Shown: in pieces, positions 31,846 through 44,639 of the stretch
Position numbering within the stretch: position 1 is the first letter of the stretch
How the letters are laid out: every line of letters begins with the position of its first letter
Assembly (NCBI GenBank): GCA_004194705.1
Contig: SADC01000003.1
Span: 1-64,000, forward strand
Direction: 5' to 3'
Origin: Ditylenchus dipsaci
Taxonomy: Eukaryota; Nematoda; Chromadorea; Rhabditida; Anguinidae
DNA: 64,000 bases
Notes under the pieces: model-generated
Told to the model about the DNA's origin: nothing
Databases searched by the model: none
What the model saw: the letters and a program-made list of their open reading frames with translations, nothing else
Program-made: the position numbers and the translations under genes

Positions 31846-32704
31846 AAATAAAAAGAAATTTTAATTAAAAAGTCATCTATTTCAATAATCAGACGAATTT
31901 GGCTTTTTACAACAATTTAAATTTTGTCTTTAATCACAAAATATCTTCTGAAAAATAGTCATATTGGACATTCAAAGACTTCACGGCAAGAAAGCTAATG
32001 CAAAAGCAAAAATAATGAAATTTGCTATTCAATTAATCAAAATTTTTTGTGTAATGATTAAGCCTAACTAAACTTAGTTAACTACAGTTAACAAAACTGT
32101 GTTTTGTTTGGGTTTTCTTGACACTACTTATTTATTGGGTTATTCTTGAAAGGTTATGTATAAGTGGTTTTTGCAACACCAAAGACTACAATGCAGAAAT
32201 ATGTTTCAGTGGTTTACAACAACACTAACAAACACAGTCACTAATTTAATTAACGTAGGCGAACCAATAACAACAAAAGCTAATATTTGAAGGTCACGCA
32301 AGGAAATTGGAAAAAATGACCAAATTATTTATACCAGGACATAATTATGAGTACCATTTGTTTGTTGAGTAATTAATCATGCGAAATGTGTGCATGTGTT
32401 CTATATTCGGCAACCCGTATTGCTGACCATAAATCTGCCTTGTTCACTAGTAGAAAAGTGCACAACCACTCTGAAACAAGAATAATTTGCAAAAAATACT
32501 AGTGAAGCATTTACCAAAAAGCATTTGGCTCTATATTTATAAAAGGTAAAAAATATGCCTTGGTCTCCCCTCTTTTTTCTTTTGCAATTTTTTTCTTTTT
32601 GAAAAAAGCAAAACGGCAAGGCAAAACGGGGTATAAGTCCAATGCATTACTGTAAATAAAATATGTATATTTTATTATATAGTTGTATTAAAATTGTTTT
32701 ATGA

Positions 32705-32915
32705 CCAGGGCTGCCATAATTTTTTTCAAAAATAAGGACACTTGCTCAAAATAAGGACATTTTTGGGTATTTTCCCCAAATTTGCTATTTTATCAAGTGC
32801 TTATCGCTCTTTTGCTACCAAAAATAAGATTTTGACTAAAAATTTCAAACAAAAATAAGATTTGGAATCTCAAAATAAGGACAAATCTTATTAATAAGGA
32901 CGTCTGGCAACCCTG
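32705..32915. repeat. Dispersed repeat, aaaataaggacatt type
   Basis: Inverted agggctgccataattttttt ... ctggcaaccctg ends and internal ataaggacattttt units. Relative of 25830-26250. Confidence 0.6.
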
Positions 32916-33306
32916 TTTTTGAAATATTTGAGAGAAAAAAATCAACAAAAATTATGTTTGTCAATTTTCACATACTTTGCATACCAAAAAATTTTTCGTT
33001 AAACAATTGTTTGAAAATGTTTTAAAATGGTTTTTGATACTTTTAGAAAAAATTTAAAGGGGAGCAAGGCATATTTTTTGGGCATTCCCTCGAACACACG
33101 AATTTAGCATTTACTAAAATATTTTGATTTTTTTGATTAAAAGTCCTAAAATAAACAAAAGAATGTAGACAAAATGCAGACAGCTTATTTGTGCAGATTA
33201 TTGAACTTATATTTCATCACATCTAAAAATAAATTTTTTAAAACAAAAAAGCACCTGGCGTTTATAGCTTTGTGACTGAAGTGGTCGTGTTGAGCCAGAG
33301 CACATT

Positions 33307-36300
33307 TCACCCCTCTATCACTGGCAATTTGCAACGCATTGGACCCGGACAATTCTGCGGTCTTTTGGCTCTGCCATAGAAAATGCGGTTGTAACATTCA
33401 GCTGAAAAAAACTTTATGTTAATTTTTAGAAAAATGCTTTTCCACTACCTATTAGAGGGTAGTATCGAACTGTTCTGGGTAATTTATCAAAATATTCTGC
33501 AGCTGGGGCATTTTGTTGAAGGAATTGTCGGAAGTTGGCATCTATTTTAGAGATTGCTTGAGGCCTGATCACATCTGCGATTTGATAGTGAAATAACTCG
33601 AAACTTCTCTGCACTCTAGCATAATGCTCGAGCCGTAGTCTATCTGCAAGTGGATATTATTTTATTAATTTTGTCTTTTTCAAAAACTCTGTTTACCTCT
33701 TTAAGAAAACGTAATATTTTTTGGCTCTTTAACGGGGCATGCCCACGCTAATAAGAGGTGCTGCCCGGGAATTCAAAATTTTTTCCTGATCATTAAACTT
33801 CTGTACGAATTTTTCAACTCGTTGTCTAACAAAACAGGACCTAGAACTCGATTTTAGATGTGGTTTTGTTAGAAACCAAGTTGAAAATTTTTAATGAAGT
33901 TCAATGATTAGGAAAAAAATTTGAATTCCCGAGCACCATCTCTTATTAGCGTGAGCATGCCCCTTTAAAATACCGCTTTTGAAAAATGTTTCCATAATAG
34001 GCAATTTTGGATCCTACTAGAATATAGCCCTCCCAAAAAGCTACTGAAATGTACCCTCCACCATATTTTTGGAAAGTACCTAAAACCACCATTTTTGAAA
34101 AAAAGGTTGTACAAAAGCCCTTGTTAGTAATAGCCAGGCTCTGAGCCTAAGCCTACGGGTCTAAGCCAAAGCTTAAATTATTGGGTGAGGTATATCCCAG
34201 TAGCGCCCAATTTTGCTTTTAAGTTAAAAATGCTAACAAAATAAGGTTTTCATAAAATGGGTACCTATCCGAAAATGAATCATAGTTTACTAGTTCAACA
34301 CGAAAAGCCGTAAGTGTAAGGACGGTTTACCTTTACTCAGTTTTTCACACTGACGCCTGTAAATTTAGTTTTTCAAAAAAACACCGTTCCTTATCGTTTT
34401 TTCAGCGTCTTAAAAGTATGAAGAAATCTACTTTAGCCTAAGAGCTTTAGGTCACCAAATCGATCATAAGTTTTTTTAGACTACACCATCTACTGAGTAA
34501 ATGCTAAAAATGTGCTCACATTACGAGTTTTATAATTGTGTGTAACATGCTTAATAGAATAATTATATTGAATCACTAAAAGTCGAAAATAGTAAAAAAA
34601 GGCGCACTTTTAAAATCTTCGATTTTTGCCACTTTTTGCGGTCTAACCTTTCTCTGTGCGAATAATTTACCGTTTTTATTGCATATTTAGATAGCGATTT
34701 TGAAAAAAACTAAATTTACAGACATGTTCAGCGTGAAAAATGAGCCAGATTGAACCGTCCTTACAGTCGGAGATTATCGTGTTAATGGGACCTTCGTCTG
34801 ATCTACCGTATTTTCTCTAATTATAGACACGGGTTTATAATTTTCTCAACACTCCATTGAGAGGGGTCCATAATTAGCGAGAGGGATCCGAAAAAATGCC
34901 AAAAAGGCATTTTTGTCACATTTACCGAGTAAAATATGTGAAATTAGGTGAAATGGCTTAGCGGGGTCTATAATTAGAGAAAATACAATACAGTTAACAA
35001 TCAGTATAACGGCCCCCAACTCAAGCTCGTTCCCGCCTAGGGTCTGACACTCTTTTTACCATAATTTTTGAATTGTTTTGCGAGTTGTCTTTGGCTACTC
35101 CAGTCCTAAATATTGTAAGGATTTCAATTTCGCCGATCGTGTTTCAAGTAAAAAATAATTTTGGTTGAAAGATCCGCGTGTACTCTATATAACGGCCCCT
35201 AATTTTGAAACAAAGGGCCGTTATATCGAGTACCCGTGGATCTTTTCGGCAAAATTATTTTTTATTTGAAAAACGATCGGAAAAATCGAAATCCTAACGA
35301 TATTTTGAACTGGCCAAAGCCAAAGACAACTCGCAAAATAGTTCAAACATCAGGGTTAAAAAATTGTCGGAACCCAGGCGGAAACGAACTTGAGGTGGAG
35401 GCGGGTATCTGACTGTATCTGATTTTTCTGAAAGATGAGAGTCTCAGCTATTTTCCGTTAACAAAGATGTTCTTTTGTTTTGGAACTGTAGTCCTTCGAC
35501 AAAAATTTCTATCGTTGTTTTTGAGAAACACATTTTCGCACTTTAAAAGGTCGTGGGTAGTCTAATAATTTTCTCACAAAGATTTCACAGGCTTGCTGTT
35601 TCGCCTACACGTGTTAGTAATTTTGTGTATTTGGTCTATTTTCTTATTTGGTGCAGATCTAAAAGCTCTGTTTTCTAAATACACCAGAACCAAAAAAGTA
35701 AAAAAAGCTAAAGGAGAAAAAATATTCTAAAGAATCACATGTAGTTTGACGCAAAAATTTGACATTCAAGGAAAAAAGTTGTATAAAAAATGTATTGGCT
35801 TTCTGTTCATATGGGAAAAAATAATTTAATACGTCCTCAAATTTAGGAAAATATAATTATTGGACAAAAATAATAATATTGCAGTAACGAAAATAATATA
35901 AAAAAGTATAATATACAAATGTGCAGCAAATAACTAAACTTAATGACTAAAGTAATGATTATGGCTTATTTATGAACGTTGTCGTCGTCGTTGGAAAAAA
36001 ATGTTATATAAAGGCGATTTACGCCAGCAACGACAACGCCGACGACGACGACGACAGCGACGACCTATTTATAAAAAATCCAACTACAGCGCCAACCAAA
36101 ATTTTTCTTCCAAATTAGACAAATTTTGAATTTTAAGTCAGAAGTTTGAGGATTAACTATATTCTCCACACGTTTTTTCTTGAAATCTCGTCTGAGAATG
36201 CGAAATTTGTCCAATTTCGAATGAAAAATTTCGTTGTCCTTAACGTCGTCGTCGTCGTTGGCGAAAAAAAGGGTTTTATAAAAAAAACATTCCAACGACA

Positions 36301-39300
36301 ACGTTTATAAATGAGCCATTAGTGTTTGGCGTCGTCGTTGGCGTTGTCGTTGGATTTTTTATAAATAGGTCGTCGTTGTTGTTGTCGTCATCGTTGGCGA
36401 GAAAATGGTTTTATAAAAAAGAGGTACCAACGACAAACGATGACGTCAACGACAACGTTTATAAATAAGCCATTACACTAACCATGCTCCAGTTTCTGAA
36501 GTGAACCATGAAGTTGAGGGCGTCATCCACCGTTTCCATTCTACCCTTGTCAATAATGCCCGGCCAATGCAGCCAAACACTCTGGACATGTGTTGGTCTG
36601 ACCACATACTTAAATTAATTTAAGCCTGATCATTTATGAAAGAAATTGAGAAAGAACCACATACTTTGGGGTCTTCCCACTCCTTGGCTATTCTGGCACT
36701 GTTGATTAGGGCGGACAGTGAGAAATCATCTGGTTCATTGCCTAAACACTTATTGCAGTTACGCAAGTAATTATATTGACTATAGGTATACTTGTGATTA
36801 ACTCAGTGTTGTAGCGATTGTAGCTGAAGCCGGCTGCCCAAGGAAATTGTTGGTTAGATGTCTGAACTCCTCTACGAAAGTCTTGCCCAAGCGAGGAAAT
36901 AGTACATCGTCTATATCACTCACTATGATAAATTCAGCACTTTCCTGACAATTTTGATGACTTATTACAATTACAGTCGAACTGCGATAAAGTGCCATCC
37001 TGGTTAAACCGCCACTTATGGCGAAAATTGCTTGGCCAGCAGAGAAGCAAAGAAAAGTTCACCTCCAATAAACCGCCAGTCGATAAACCACAACCCCCGA
37101 CCCGGTCCCGTCTAGTAAGATTACCCTCAATAAACTGCCACCTAACATATTTTGCATCATTTCTTAAATTTCCGCCTAAATGGAAAAGCATTTTTGAATT
37201 TACGTCAATCTTTTTTCTGTTTGCTTTTTTCACTTGAACGTGTGAATTAAGGTACTCTTGGATTTTGGTGATTAGGCATTGTTTGCAAAAAAACTCGGTA
37301 TAGTGACACTGCAAGGCCGGTCCCAGGGATGTGACTATATCGAGGATTGACTGTATGGCTACGCTCGTTCTTTGGGGCCTATGTTGATCCAGATAAAAGA
37401 AATATTGATTGGAAAAACTCGGAGAAATACTCGTTCCCACCATTTACTAGTAGAAATTAGTAGTAAACTGGGGGAAAAATTTGGGCCATTTTTTAATTAA
37501 ATTATTCCTGACTGTTTCTATCAGTTTTTTAGGCGGACTACTTAATAAATAGCTTACAAGGGTTAGTAATGACATGACCAACGAATTTTTAAGATATTTT
37601 TTTAAACGGATAGGTAACCAATTTTTTATTATGCTAATTGTGTGCAATTTTTTTTGCTGTTCATAGTTTGACAACAAGCTCTTTGAGACATAAAACAATT
37701 ACAATAATTCATATCAGTTAATTTGTGTTGAAGCAGTAAGAATAATGTTTTTATCTTTTTTCAGTTCAAATATTAAATTATCTGTCTGCAACCTTTTTTA
37801 TATTCATTTAACATCAATTTTTGATCAGATAAACAGTTTAATGTAAGCCTATTTAATGTGAATGCTGAACGCAAACAAAAAATGCAGACAGAAATTGAGT
37901 CAGCACCCGAAAAAATAAAATCATTACTCTCACTACTATACGACGAAATTTACTCTTAGGAATTACTGTAATTGTTTTATGGTCACACAGAGTTTGTTGG
38001 CGAACTATGAACAGCAAAAAAATTGAAAAAAAAATGTTTTCGCTCTACCCTTTGTGCAAAGGCCACCCATACTATAAACTAGACCCTACAGAGTATATCT
38101 TAATCAGAAGGTCAACAACAACCCGGTTTTTTTTTGGGAAATTTACATTTATAAGCTGGTTTCACCTTATAGTTAAGCAAGCAGTCGGTGTGGGCAGCAG
38201 CTTGATTTCTCCATTCCAGCTCAGCATTGGGATCGTAAGTGAGGGGTGACAGGGATGAGTCCTCGGCACTCAACTCCATCACTGACAATTTAGTCCAGGT
38301 CTCTAGTTTGGTGATGTTGAGTCTCTCGTAAATCTAAAATAAGGGCTTAATCCAGGTTGCCATTTGGGTTGATTAATCAGAAAAAGGATGATTTTAGACA
38401 GCATGAATCTTCAATAATCTGATTTTTTAGACACCAGGAATTCTTGAAAATCTGATGTTTAGTCACAAAAAATCTGATTTTTTTAAGATTTGTCTGATTT
38501 TTAGAAATTTGAGTTGGAAGCCATGGCTTAATCTCATTCTACTTTTAACCACAATCAATTGCCAAGAAACCTAAACCTAACTATAGTAAAAAAGTGAGTT
38601 TTTGCCTTAGTACGTCTGTTGCTTTTTTCAGGCTTAAGGTGAGGGTAGATTAGTATCTTAGAACATATTTGAACATATTTGAGACTCATGTTTGAGCCCG
38701 TCCTAACATGCGCTGGCCAACTTTTGCCTACGCCTAAGCCCAAAAATTTTTGAAAAAAAGGGAAACGAAGCAAAAAAGCGTCCACTTTTTTAGGAAAGTC
38801 GGAAACTCTATGATCCACTTTTTTTTGCTCAAAACTCGTTGATAAAAGTAACAACTCCTATTACAAACATGAAATTTGGTAACCCCAGCATTTTATATTT
38901 TCGCACATTTTACTGACACTTCCAGAATTTATTTACCTGCATAAACTGAAGTATCTCGACCAACATGCTTTGAATATAATATACTTGCAGACTAACACCC
39001 AATTGTCTATATATTTCCAGAGTGGGCACAATCAATTGCCACCGTTCATTGTAAAACAGGGGACTGAAACAAGCCACCACATCTAGTCTCCTATCCATCC
39101 TTGTCTTCCTGTACGGGATCTATACACCGAAACTCACTCTTTTTAAATTTCAATAACAAAAAGTGTCTACATTAACGGTGTTTGAGCTGAACTGGACATC
39201 CCTGAGGCCGAACTCCAGAGGGGCAGCAACCACTGGACACACAGCCAAATACACTGACCAACCACATATGAATATTGGGGTAAATGCATATCGAATCTTA

Positions 39301-39596
39301 GCATAGTGCTTGTCCACATGAGTTTCATTTCGGGACACACACACCAGAGGCCATGGAGGCCAAAAACCCTTTTGGGCATTGAACAGCACAACCATGCTGT
39401 TCGGCGAATAACTGAATTTTTTTCAAAAAATATCAACTTGAGTTCTGTAGCACACATACCTGGCAGAAAAAGGAAAATAGGTGGTTGAGATCAGAGCAAG
39501 GTGTTGGGTCCTCCACGGTAAGTTGTAAGTGACACAAACAATTAATAACAACAAATAAAAGAAAATTCTGAAGGCTCTCTGAGCCGCAATCTGTAC
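33307..39596 (-). CDS. GT92 (DUF23) family glycosyltransferase, type II membrane (5' exon missing)
   Basis: Nine exons on the minus strand: 39596-39460, 39411-39177, 39119-38937, 38333-38166, 36944-36803, 36741-36665, 36608-36479, 33643-33449, 33401-33307 (TGA), all phase-compatible, about 450 residues. The first codes a signal anchor (FRIFFYLLLLIVCVTYN). Then come FTPIFICGWSVYLAVCPVV, the family core VVACFSPLFYNERWQLIVPT, EWRNQAAAHTDCLLNYKES and the metal-binding DIDDVLFPRLG. Next are the acceptor-side RPTHVQSVWLHWPG and a Cys-rich end (NCPGPMRCKLPVIEG). This order is that of nematode Golgi GT92 enzymes, which add galactose to core fucose of N-glycans; the exact substrate cannot be told. The donor of 36608-36479 (A|GTGTAA) was chosen to keep frame; GTTAGT four bases earlier would break it. 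The start codon lies upstream and was not found. Introns hold many MITEs. Confidence 0.85.
33730..33969. mobile_element. Foldback MITE, family C, in a GT92 intron
   Basis: Ends ggggcatgcccacgctaata and attagcgtgagcatgcccc. Almost the same plan and sequence as 14193-14433. Confidence 0.85.
34000..34210. repeat. Dispersed repeat, tagccaggctctgagcctaa
   Basis: Shares ctggaatataccctcc-like, aaagcccttgttagtaatag and tagccaggctctgagcctaa blocks with 46995-47154. 34210-34800 contains an inverted pair gtaaggacggttta / aaccgtccttacag (34317-34330, 34755-34767), another foldback. Confidence 0.6.
34806..34988. mobile_element. MITE, family B
   Basis: ccgtattttctctaattata at the left, taattagagaaaatacaa at the right, next to the family A element that starts at 34991. 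Confidence 0.75.
34991..35415. mobile_element. MITE, family A
   Basis: cagttaacaatcagtataac and the inverted ctgactg end; inner arms gttcccgcctagggtct and aggcggaaacgaact. Flanked by TA. Confidence 0.75.
35965..36476. mobile_element. Family D foldback with cgtcgtcgttgg repeats, tandem copies
   Basis: Ends ggcttatttatgaacgttgt and acaacgtttataaatgagcc at about 36319, with cgtcgtcgtcgttgg / ccaacgacgacgacg triplet-like arms inside. A second partial copy (36320-36476) directly follows, ending aaataagccattac three bases before a GT92 exon. The family recurs at 47865-48242. It may supply intron-end sequence to the GT92 gene. Confidence 0.75.
36974..37353. mobile_element. MITE, family A, in a GT92 intron
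   Basis: cagtcgaactgcgataaag and tatcgaggattgactg, flanked by TA, with inner taaaccgccac units. Confidence 0.75.
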
Positions 39597-39701
39597 CTGC
39601 AAACGCGCAACAATGATAATTAAATGAAGTATGCGAAATTTTCAGTGATGGATTGAGGGAGTTTAGGCACTATTTTTCCGTGTTGACCAAAACTGCTCAC
39701 C

Positions 39702-39852
39702 CTGACTCAGGATGAGCACGTGTTCATCCTGAGCCAGGATTTGCAGTGACCAATTGACTGTGAAATTTCTAGTATATTACTCGAGAATTTTCACAGTTAA
39801 TTGGTCACTGCAAATCCTGACTCAGGATAAACACGTGCTCATCCTGAGTCAG
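39702..39852. repeat. Palindrome pair, tgactcaggatgagcacgtg, family F
   Basis: Two near-perfect palindromes (39702-39737 and 39817-39852) face each other across an inner inverted pair (gcagtgaccaattgactgtg / cacagttaattggtcactgc). Each contains TGACTCA and CACGTG. A second copy is at 48449-48618. 39855-40375 holds a diverged repeat with ctagtttctaac and its complement. Confidence 0.8.
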
Positions 39853-40380
39853 AATAAGCAGTCTTGACAACACTGAAAAATAGTGCCTAACCCCCCCCCC
39901 CTCCTAAAGTCAGAAATAGAAAAAATGTTTATTTTGAAGTGTGTTATATGCTGGCCTACCCTCACCTAAGCCTAAAAATCTATAAAAAACGGCAACACGT
40001 CTTTGTACCAATTTTTTTATTTCTTTTTGCTTTTTTCGCCTTTTGTTTTCTGACCTTTTTCATGAAGTGATAACATTATCAGATTGTCCTGCGATCCTAG
40101 TTTCTAACAAATTAAAATTTTTTGCAAGGTATTTTCAAAACACTAAACCGCAATTCAAAATTATGGGCCAAGTCAAACAATATTTTAGTCCATACTTTTG
40201 ATTTTTCGTGCAACATTTTAAAAATATCTTGCAAATAGTTATATTTTGTTGAAAACTAGAACTGCAGAGCTACATGATGGTGTTATCATTTTGTAAAAAA
40301 GGTTAGAAAATTCAAGAGAAAAAAGCTAAAGAAAATTTGGCACAAAAAATGCCATTGCTTGAAGTAAAAAATAGGTCTTA

Positions 40381-40575
40381 CAGTCGACTCTCGATTTAAG
40401 GACACTCAAGGGACCGGCTAAAAGGCTGTCCTTAAATCGAGAGGATTCTTATCGGACAGGACCGGAAAAACGCTGTCCTTAAATCGAGTGTCCTTGCGTC
40501 GAGAGGGGATTATTACTAATTTTAGTCAGGACCAACCAAATGAAATTTTTGTGTCCTTAAATCTAGAGTCGACTG
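40381..40575. mobile_element. MITE, family A
   Basis: cagtcgactctcgatttaag and the inverted cttaaatctagagtcgactg; internal taaatcgagaggat units. The right TA (40576-40577) is also the left TA of a family B element. Confidence 0.85.
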
Positions 40576-40577
40576 TA

Positions 40578-40812
40578 CCGTATTCTCTCTAATAGAAGCG
40601 CACACCCTAATTCAAAGTCATCCTTTTGACGTCGTGTTTTTACGCACTTTTTGAAAAGTTCTCTTATACAAATTATGCTCAATCTGTAGCCAGTGAGATG
40701 AGCTACAAATTGAAGGGTAACTTGCATAGGAGAATTTTTTAAAAAGTGGGTAAAAAACATTATACTAAAAACACGATTTTGAATTGGCGGTGTGCTTCTA
40801 TTATAGAGAATA
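40578..40812. mobile_element. MITE, family B
   Basis: ccgtattctctctaatagaa and ttctattatagagaatacag are inverted ends with TA flanks. 40815-41310 holds a B-box-like gggttcgaatc and no gene. Confidence 0.8.
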
Positions 40813-41312
40813 CAGTACTTTTAAAACCTTCAAGGGTTCGAATCTATGTCTAATTGTTTTTTTTTCAAAAGCAAACCTGGAAGGTAAAAAGGAACAAGAC
40901 ATAACCATGCGAAAAATAGTCCTCGGCTGAGTTAACAGAGTGAACAAAATTCGTATTAGAATTAGCAACAATGCTTTGGATAGCCAGATAAAATTAGCTA
41001 CATTTGCTTGGTTGAAAGTGCAGTTGACAGAAAACCATCTTAAAATAACTTAATACATTGTTGTTAAAATGTTTTTGAATGTTTAAATAATTAAACCAAA
41101 TGTTCAAGAGCGGAAGGAAGTATATATTGATTCGAATATTAAAAATTTTGAATGCAGTCGGCTTATCTACCATGTAAATCTTTTTGAGGGTGAAAAGAGT
41201 CTTGAGGTGAGAGATATAAATTAGTGGACATGGGCTGGTTCAAGTTTGCAAAAGGTCATCCTCCATAGTGAAAGTGCCCCGTCAAATTTATCATTCCATC
41301 GATCGTATTACG

Positions 41313-41945
41313 TTAAAGAGACATGCCCGCGCTATTACAAGTGGTGCAGCCAATTCGATTTTTTCGTAGTCATTGGACTTATGTACGGATTTTTCAAATT
41401 GGTTTCCAGCAATACCATACCTAGAATGAAATTCTAGGCCTCGTTTTATTAGAAACCAAGTTGAAGAATCCGTACAGAAGTTCAATTATTAGGAGAAAAA
41501 TTTGAATTGGCGGGCGGCACCTGTAATGTCGTAGGCATGCCAAGGGTTGGCCAATGAGAAATTCTTGAGAAATTTCTCGGCTTAGGTTTATCTAAATTTT
41601 GCTCACTCGATTGAAAATCGAGTGAGCAAAATCTTTTTTCAAATTTCTGAATTTTTCCGCTGAAAATGTTGTTTTTTTATCTAAAAATATTTTCTATAAA
41701 AAACAGGAAGTGATGGTGATTCAGGGCTTATTTATTATACTCATTCTGAGTCAGTTGTGCTCCGTCCATAGCTGTATGTTAATAGCTGTAGGATTCTTCG
41801 TAAAATATACGTACAGTTATCAACGTACAGTTAACAATGGGCAAAAAATCACAAAAGATTTTGCTCGGTTTTGGACAATTTTCTCGAGAATTATCTCAAA
41901 GATATTTTGCTCGAGCAAAATCCCAACCATAGGCATGCTCCGTTA
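41313..41945. mobile_element. Family C foldback interrupted by another foldback
   Basis: The outer element runs from gttaaagagacatgcccg to ggcatgctccgttaa. Inside, 41563-41934 has its own inverted ends (aagggttggccaatgag / tgggattttgctcgagc region) and internal aaattctcgagaa-like pairs. The younger copy sits near the right end of the older one. 41950-42570 holds AT-rich sequence only. Confidence 0.6.
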
Positions 41946-42574
41946 AACCGACAACTTTTCCCACCTTAAGCTAAAACCTTTGTAACTCCAATCTTTGAAA
42001 TCGTCTAAAAGTTATTACAAGTCAGTGCAGTCAGAAAAATTTGCCCTATTTTTGCAAGTAATCATTACAAAATTTTCTAACTTTGCCATAAAGATAGAAG
42101 ATAACGAAAAACAGACAAAAGCAAAAAAAATATCAACAAAGTTCTCAACTTTTCCTCCATCTACAAATAAAATTTGTAAAAAATGAAAAAATATTTAAAT
42201 TTTTTCCGTTTCTTAAAAAAAATTTTTTAAAGGATTAAAGAAATATTTTAATAATTTTGATGTTACAAAATTAGTGACTTTTAGGAAAATAGAGAGAATG
42301 TATTAGTCTAGATTAAACAAACTTTAAAACCAAGTTTTTGAAATCGATCGGGTAGCATTAGGGTTGGTCAATGGTATTAATAATGGGAAAACTAAATACC
42401 GGTATATTGCCCAACCCTTGGTAACATTCAAGGATGTGATTTTAGCCCAAAATCGGCTTGGGCAGTCGGAATCCTGACAGTATCCCGTCTCTTTTCTGTT
42501 TTATAAGCCCCGTGGCTTAAATTTTTAAAATAATATTAGTCGATTTCAAGATTTATTGCTGAAAATTTAAGTAG

Positions 42575-42980
42575 TGAGATTTTTCTACGGCGGAATATTC
42601 GGCGGCAGAAAATTCGGCAGAATTTTGAAAGAGCCATTGTGTATGTTTGCTCTGCAATTCCGAATTTTCGACACCAGATTCGTGTCCAGAATAATGACAT
42701 GTCTTATGAAAATGTTCTTCAAACAGGGAATGATTCATATTTTGAATTTCACGCAAGACAACAAATATTTGAACCAAAAATAGTTCTATGGAAAAAAGAT
42801 TTAAATTTTCGTTGTCTCAAAAAGAATTCAAAATATGAGTGGGATCTGAGACTAAACAGCGTTTTTATGAGAAAATCAGCTATGCTGGACACGAATCTGG
42901 TGTCAGAAATTCTGAATTGCGAATCAAACATACATAATGGCTCGTTTAAAATTCCGCCGAATTTTCCGCCGCCGAATCAT
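42575..42980. repeat. Foldback with gccgccgaattttccgcc arms
   Basis: Left cggcggaatattcggcggca, right gccgaattttccgccgccga, with inner inverted pairs (gacaccagattcgtgtcc and ggacacgaatctggtgtc). Overlapping ORFs here are products of the inverted structure. 42980-43140 shows nothing coding. Confidence 0.75.
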
Positions 42981-43148
42981 CTCCCCACCAAAATTAAAAA
43001 CACAGTATTAATAGAATTAGTGGCAGTTAACAAAACGAAATAAACAGCTCTGAAAATATTTAGTCTGCACCGAGACACAGACTCCCAAAGTCGAGGGGCA
43101 CTTTTAGGGGAAATACGATATGTGTTATGACCATATCTGGAAAAGTAC

Positions 43149-43154
43149 TTTATT
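43149..43154 (-). terminator. Poly(A) signal of the 43.3 kb gene
   Basis: TTTATT on the plus strand, AATAAA on the minus strand, downstream of the stop at 43267. Confidence 0.6.
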
Positions 43155-43266
43155 TAAGTAAATATAAAGTAGATATTCAAAATCAATGACGAAAGCCAGC
43201 AATAGCATAAAAAATTCACAAACTTGTTCAGCAAAGCCGAAGAGTTGGCAAAAGATGGTTAATTAC

Positions 43267-43752
43267 CTATGATTCGCTGATGTAAACTGTCTCAGACGGA
43301 AGCGAACCTGACGAAAATATAGAATAAGTAATCTTCTGGCAAATGACAAGATTGCTGACATACTTATCAAAACTGCATGCCGAAAGATTTTAGTGAGAAA
43401 TAGAATAATTTATCTGGTTTAAATATCTGTCTTGAAACTATTAAAGTTTCTGTAGTAACATGTCTCAAAAAAATTTTACAGCTATATTAATAACTCAAAA
43501 CACATCATTGATTTGCAAAAAAATGTAGGCATTCAAAACCAGATAAGATAGATTGAATTTTCCGCTAATTTTTTATCCTTTACTGAGATTTGGAGAGAGG
43601 GCGTAGACGGGGTTGATGTTTGGCTTAGACCCATAGATCTCGATAAGACCATCGGATGTAAGAAGGCAGGAAGCTTTTCTATATTTCTCTAAAAATAGTC
43701 TCTTGTTGTCTGTATCTTTGTTTTTTACACTGTTCGGTTGATGTTTGTGCAC
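43267..43752 (-). CDS. Last two exons of an unrecognised minus-strand gene
   Basis: Exon 43752-43584 (acceptor TTATTTTTCCAG, donor A|GTAAAG, phase 1) joins exon 43307-43267 (acceptor TTTTCGTCAG, TAG stop). The joined peptide starts VHKHQPNSVKNKDTDNKRLF, has ASCLLTSDGLIEIYGSKPN in the middle and ends LSSLPSETVYISES. An AATAAA on the minus strand (43149-43154) lies about 115 bases past the stop. The sequence is hydrophilic, without a membrane segment, and I do not recognise it. Earlier exons must be upstream (above 43752). The possible first exons at 49.6-50.2 kb could belong to the same gene, but no connecting exon was found. Confidence 0.6.
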
Positions 43753-43789
43753 CTGGAAAAATAACTATTGAGGAAGTGACTTGAATGAA

Positions 43790-44335
43790 TCCGCATGCAA
43801 ATGCGGTGCGGATGTGCAATCGCGCTCACAACGGCATTTTATATACTTCTTTAAATGGTTAGTTGAAGGTTGGTAAAGCGGTAATATAAACCCTTAAAAT
43901 GGTTTGCTTCAAGACGTTCCCTTCAAAAGGTTAAATGTATACCGTATTCTCTCTAATAGGCCGACACCCTCTAATAAACCGACACCCCCTACTTTGAGGG
44001 ACCGTATCTCAGTCCGAAGAAAAAAAATTACATCGCTGTTTATTGCGTTTTCTTAGTTCCCACGAGCTCTATCGATTCCGCTTTTTCGATTTTGGATTTT
44101 CACCCGAAAATGTCGAGTTCGACCCAAAATTTTCACGATTTTTGAAGGGTTAAAAAATAAACCGACATGTCGGCCTATTAGAGAGAATACGGTAGTATAG
44201 AAAAAGCAATGAAATCTGTTTCCACATATGCATTTAATGTAGTCCGCAATGCGGACCGCGTTGCGGATGCATTGTAAACACCAAAGTTGCGCATGCGGAT
44301 GAAAAACGGATCATTGTGCACGTAGCGTAAGACAT
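43790..44335. mobile_element. Family G element with a family B MITE inside
   Basis: Outer ends carry gaatccgcatgcaaatgcgg and aaaacggatcattgtgcacg, as at 7436/8552. Inside, 43943-44192 is a family B copy (ccgtattctctctaatagg ... ctattagagagaatacgg) with TA flanks. Confidence 0.7.
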
Positions 44336-44639
44336 GCATAAAATAGTTTTCAGAATACTACAAGCTGTTCAAAAAACAATGTACGGCCAGCAATAGAATG
44401 CGACAATTGTAAATGCGACCATTCAAATTGCCACAATTTATTGACTTGAGTATAGAATCCTCCCACACAGAGTACTCTGATGAAGAATATAACCTCATAT
44501 TCGTGTTTCTCGACCCCGATTTCATGAGAAAACCGCGTATTTTTTTGATTCTGAAAAAAAATTCGAACCACAGGGGGATCATGGTTTTTCCGACAAAATT
44601 TTAATTGGCGCCTTTTTAAACGTATTTTAAAAGGTAATA

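Noticed and set aside
36781..36803. 23-nt intron joining GT92 exons at CTGA|GTTAATC and CTATAG
   Set aside because: Too short, and leaves the frame broken; the later acceptor GTGTTTAG at 36742 keeps phase and family sequence.
36934..37443. 169-residue minus-strand ORF
   Set aside because: It overlaps a family A MITE in a GT92 intron; only its last part abuts the real exon (36944-36803), in another frame.
42553..43043. Overlapping ORFs of 60-134 residues
   Set aside because: The region is an inverted repeat, so plus and minus ORFs mirror each other.
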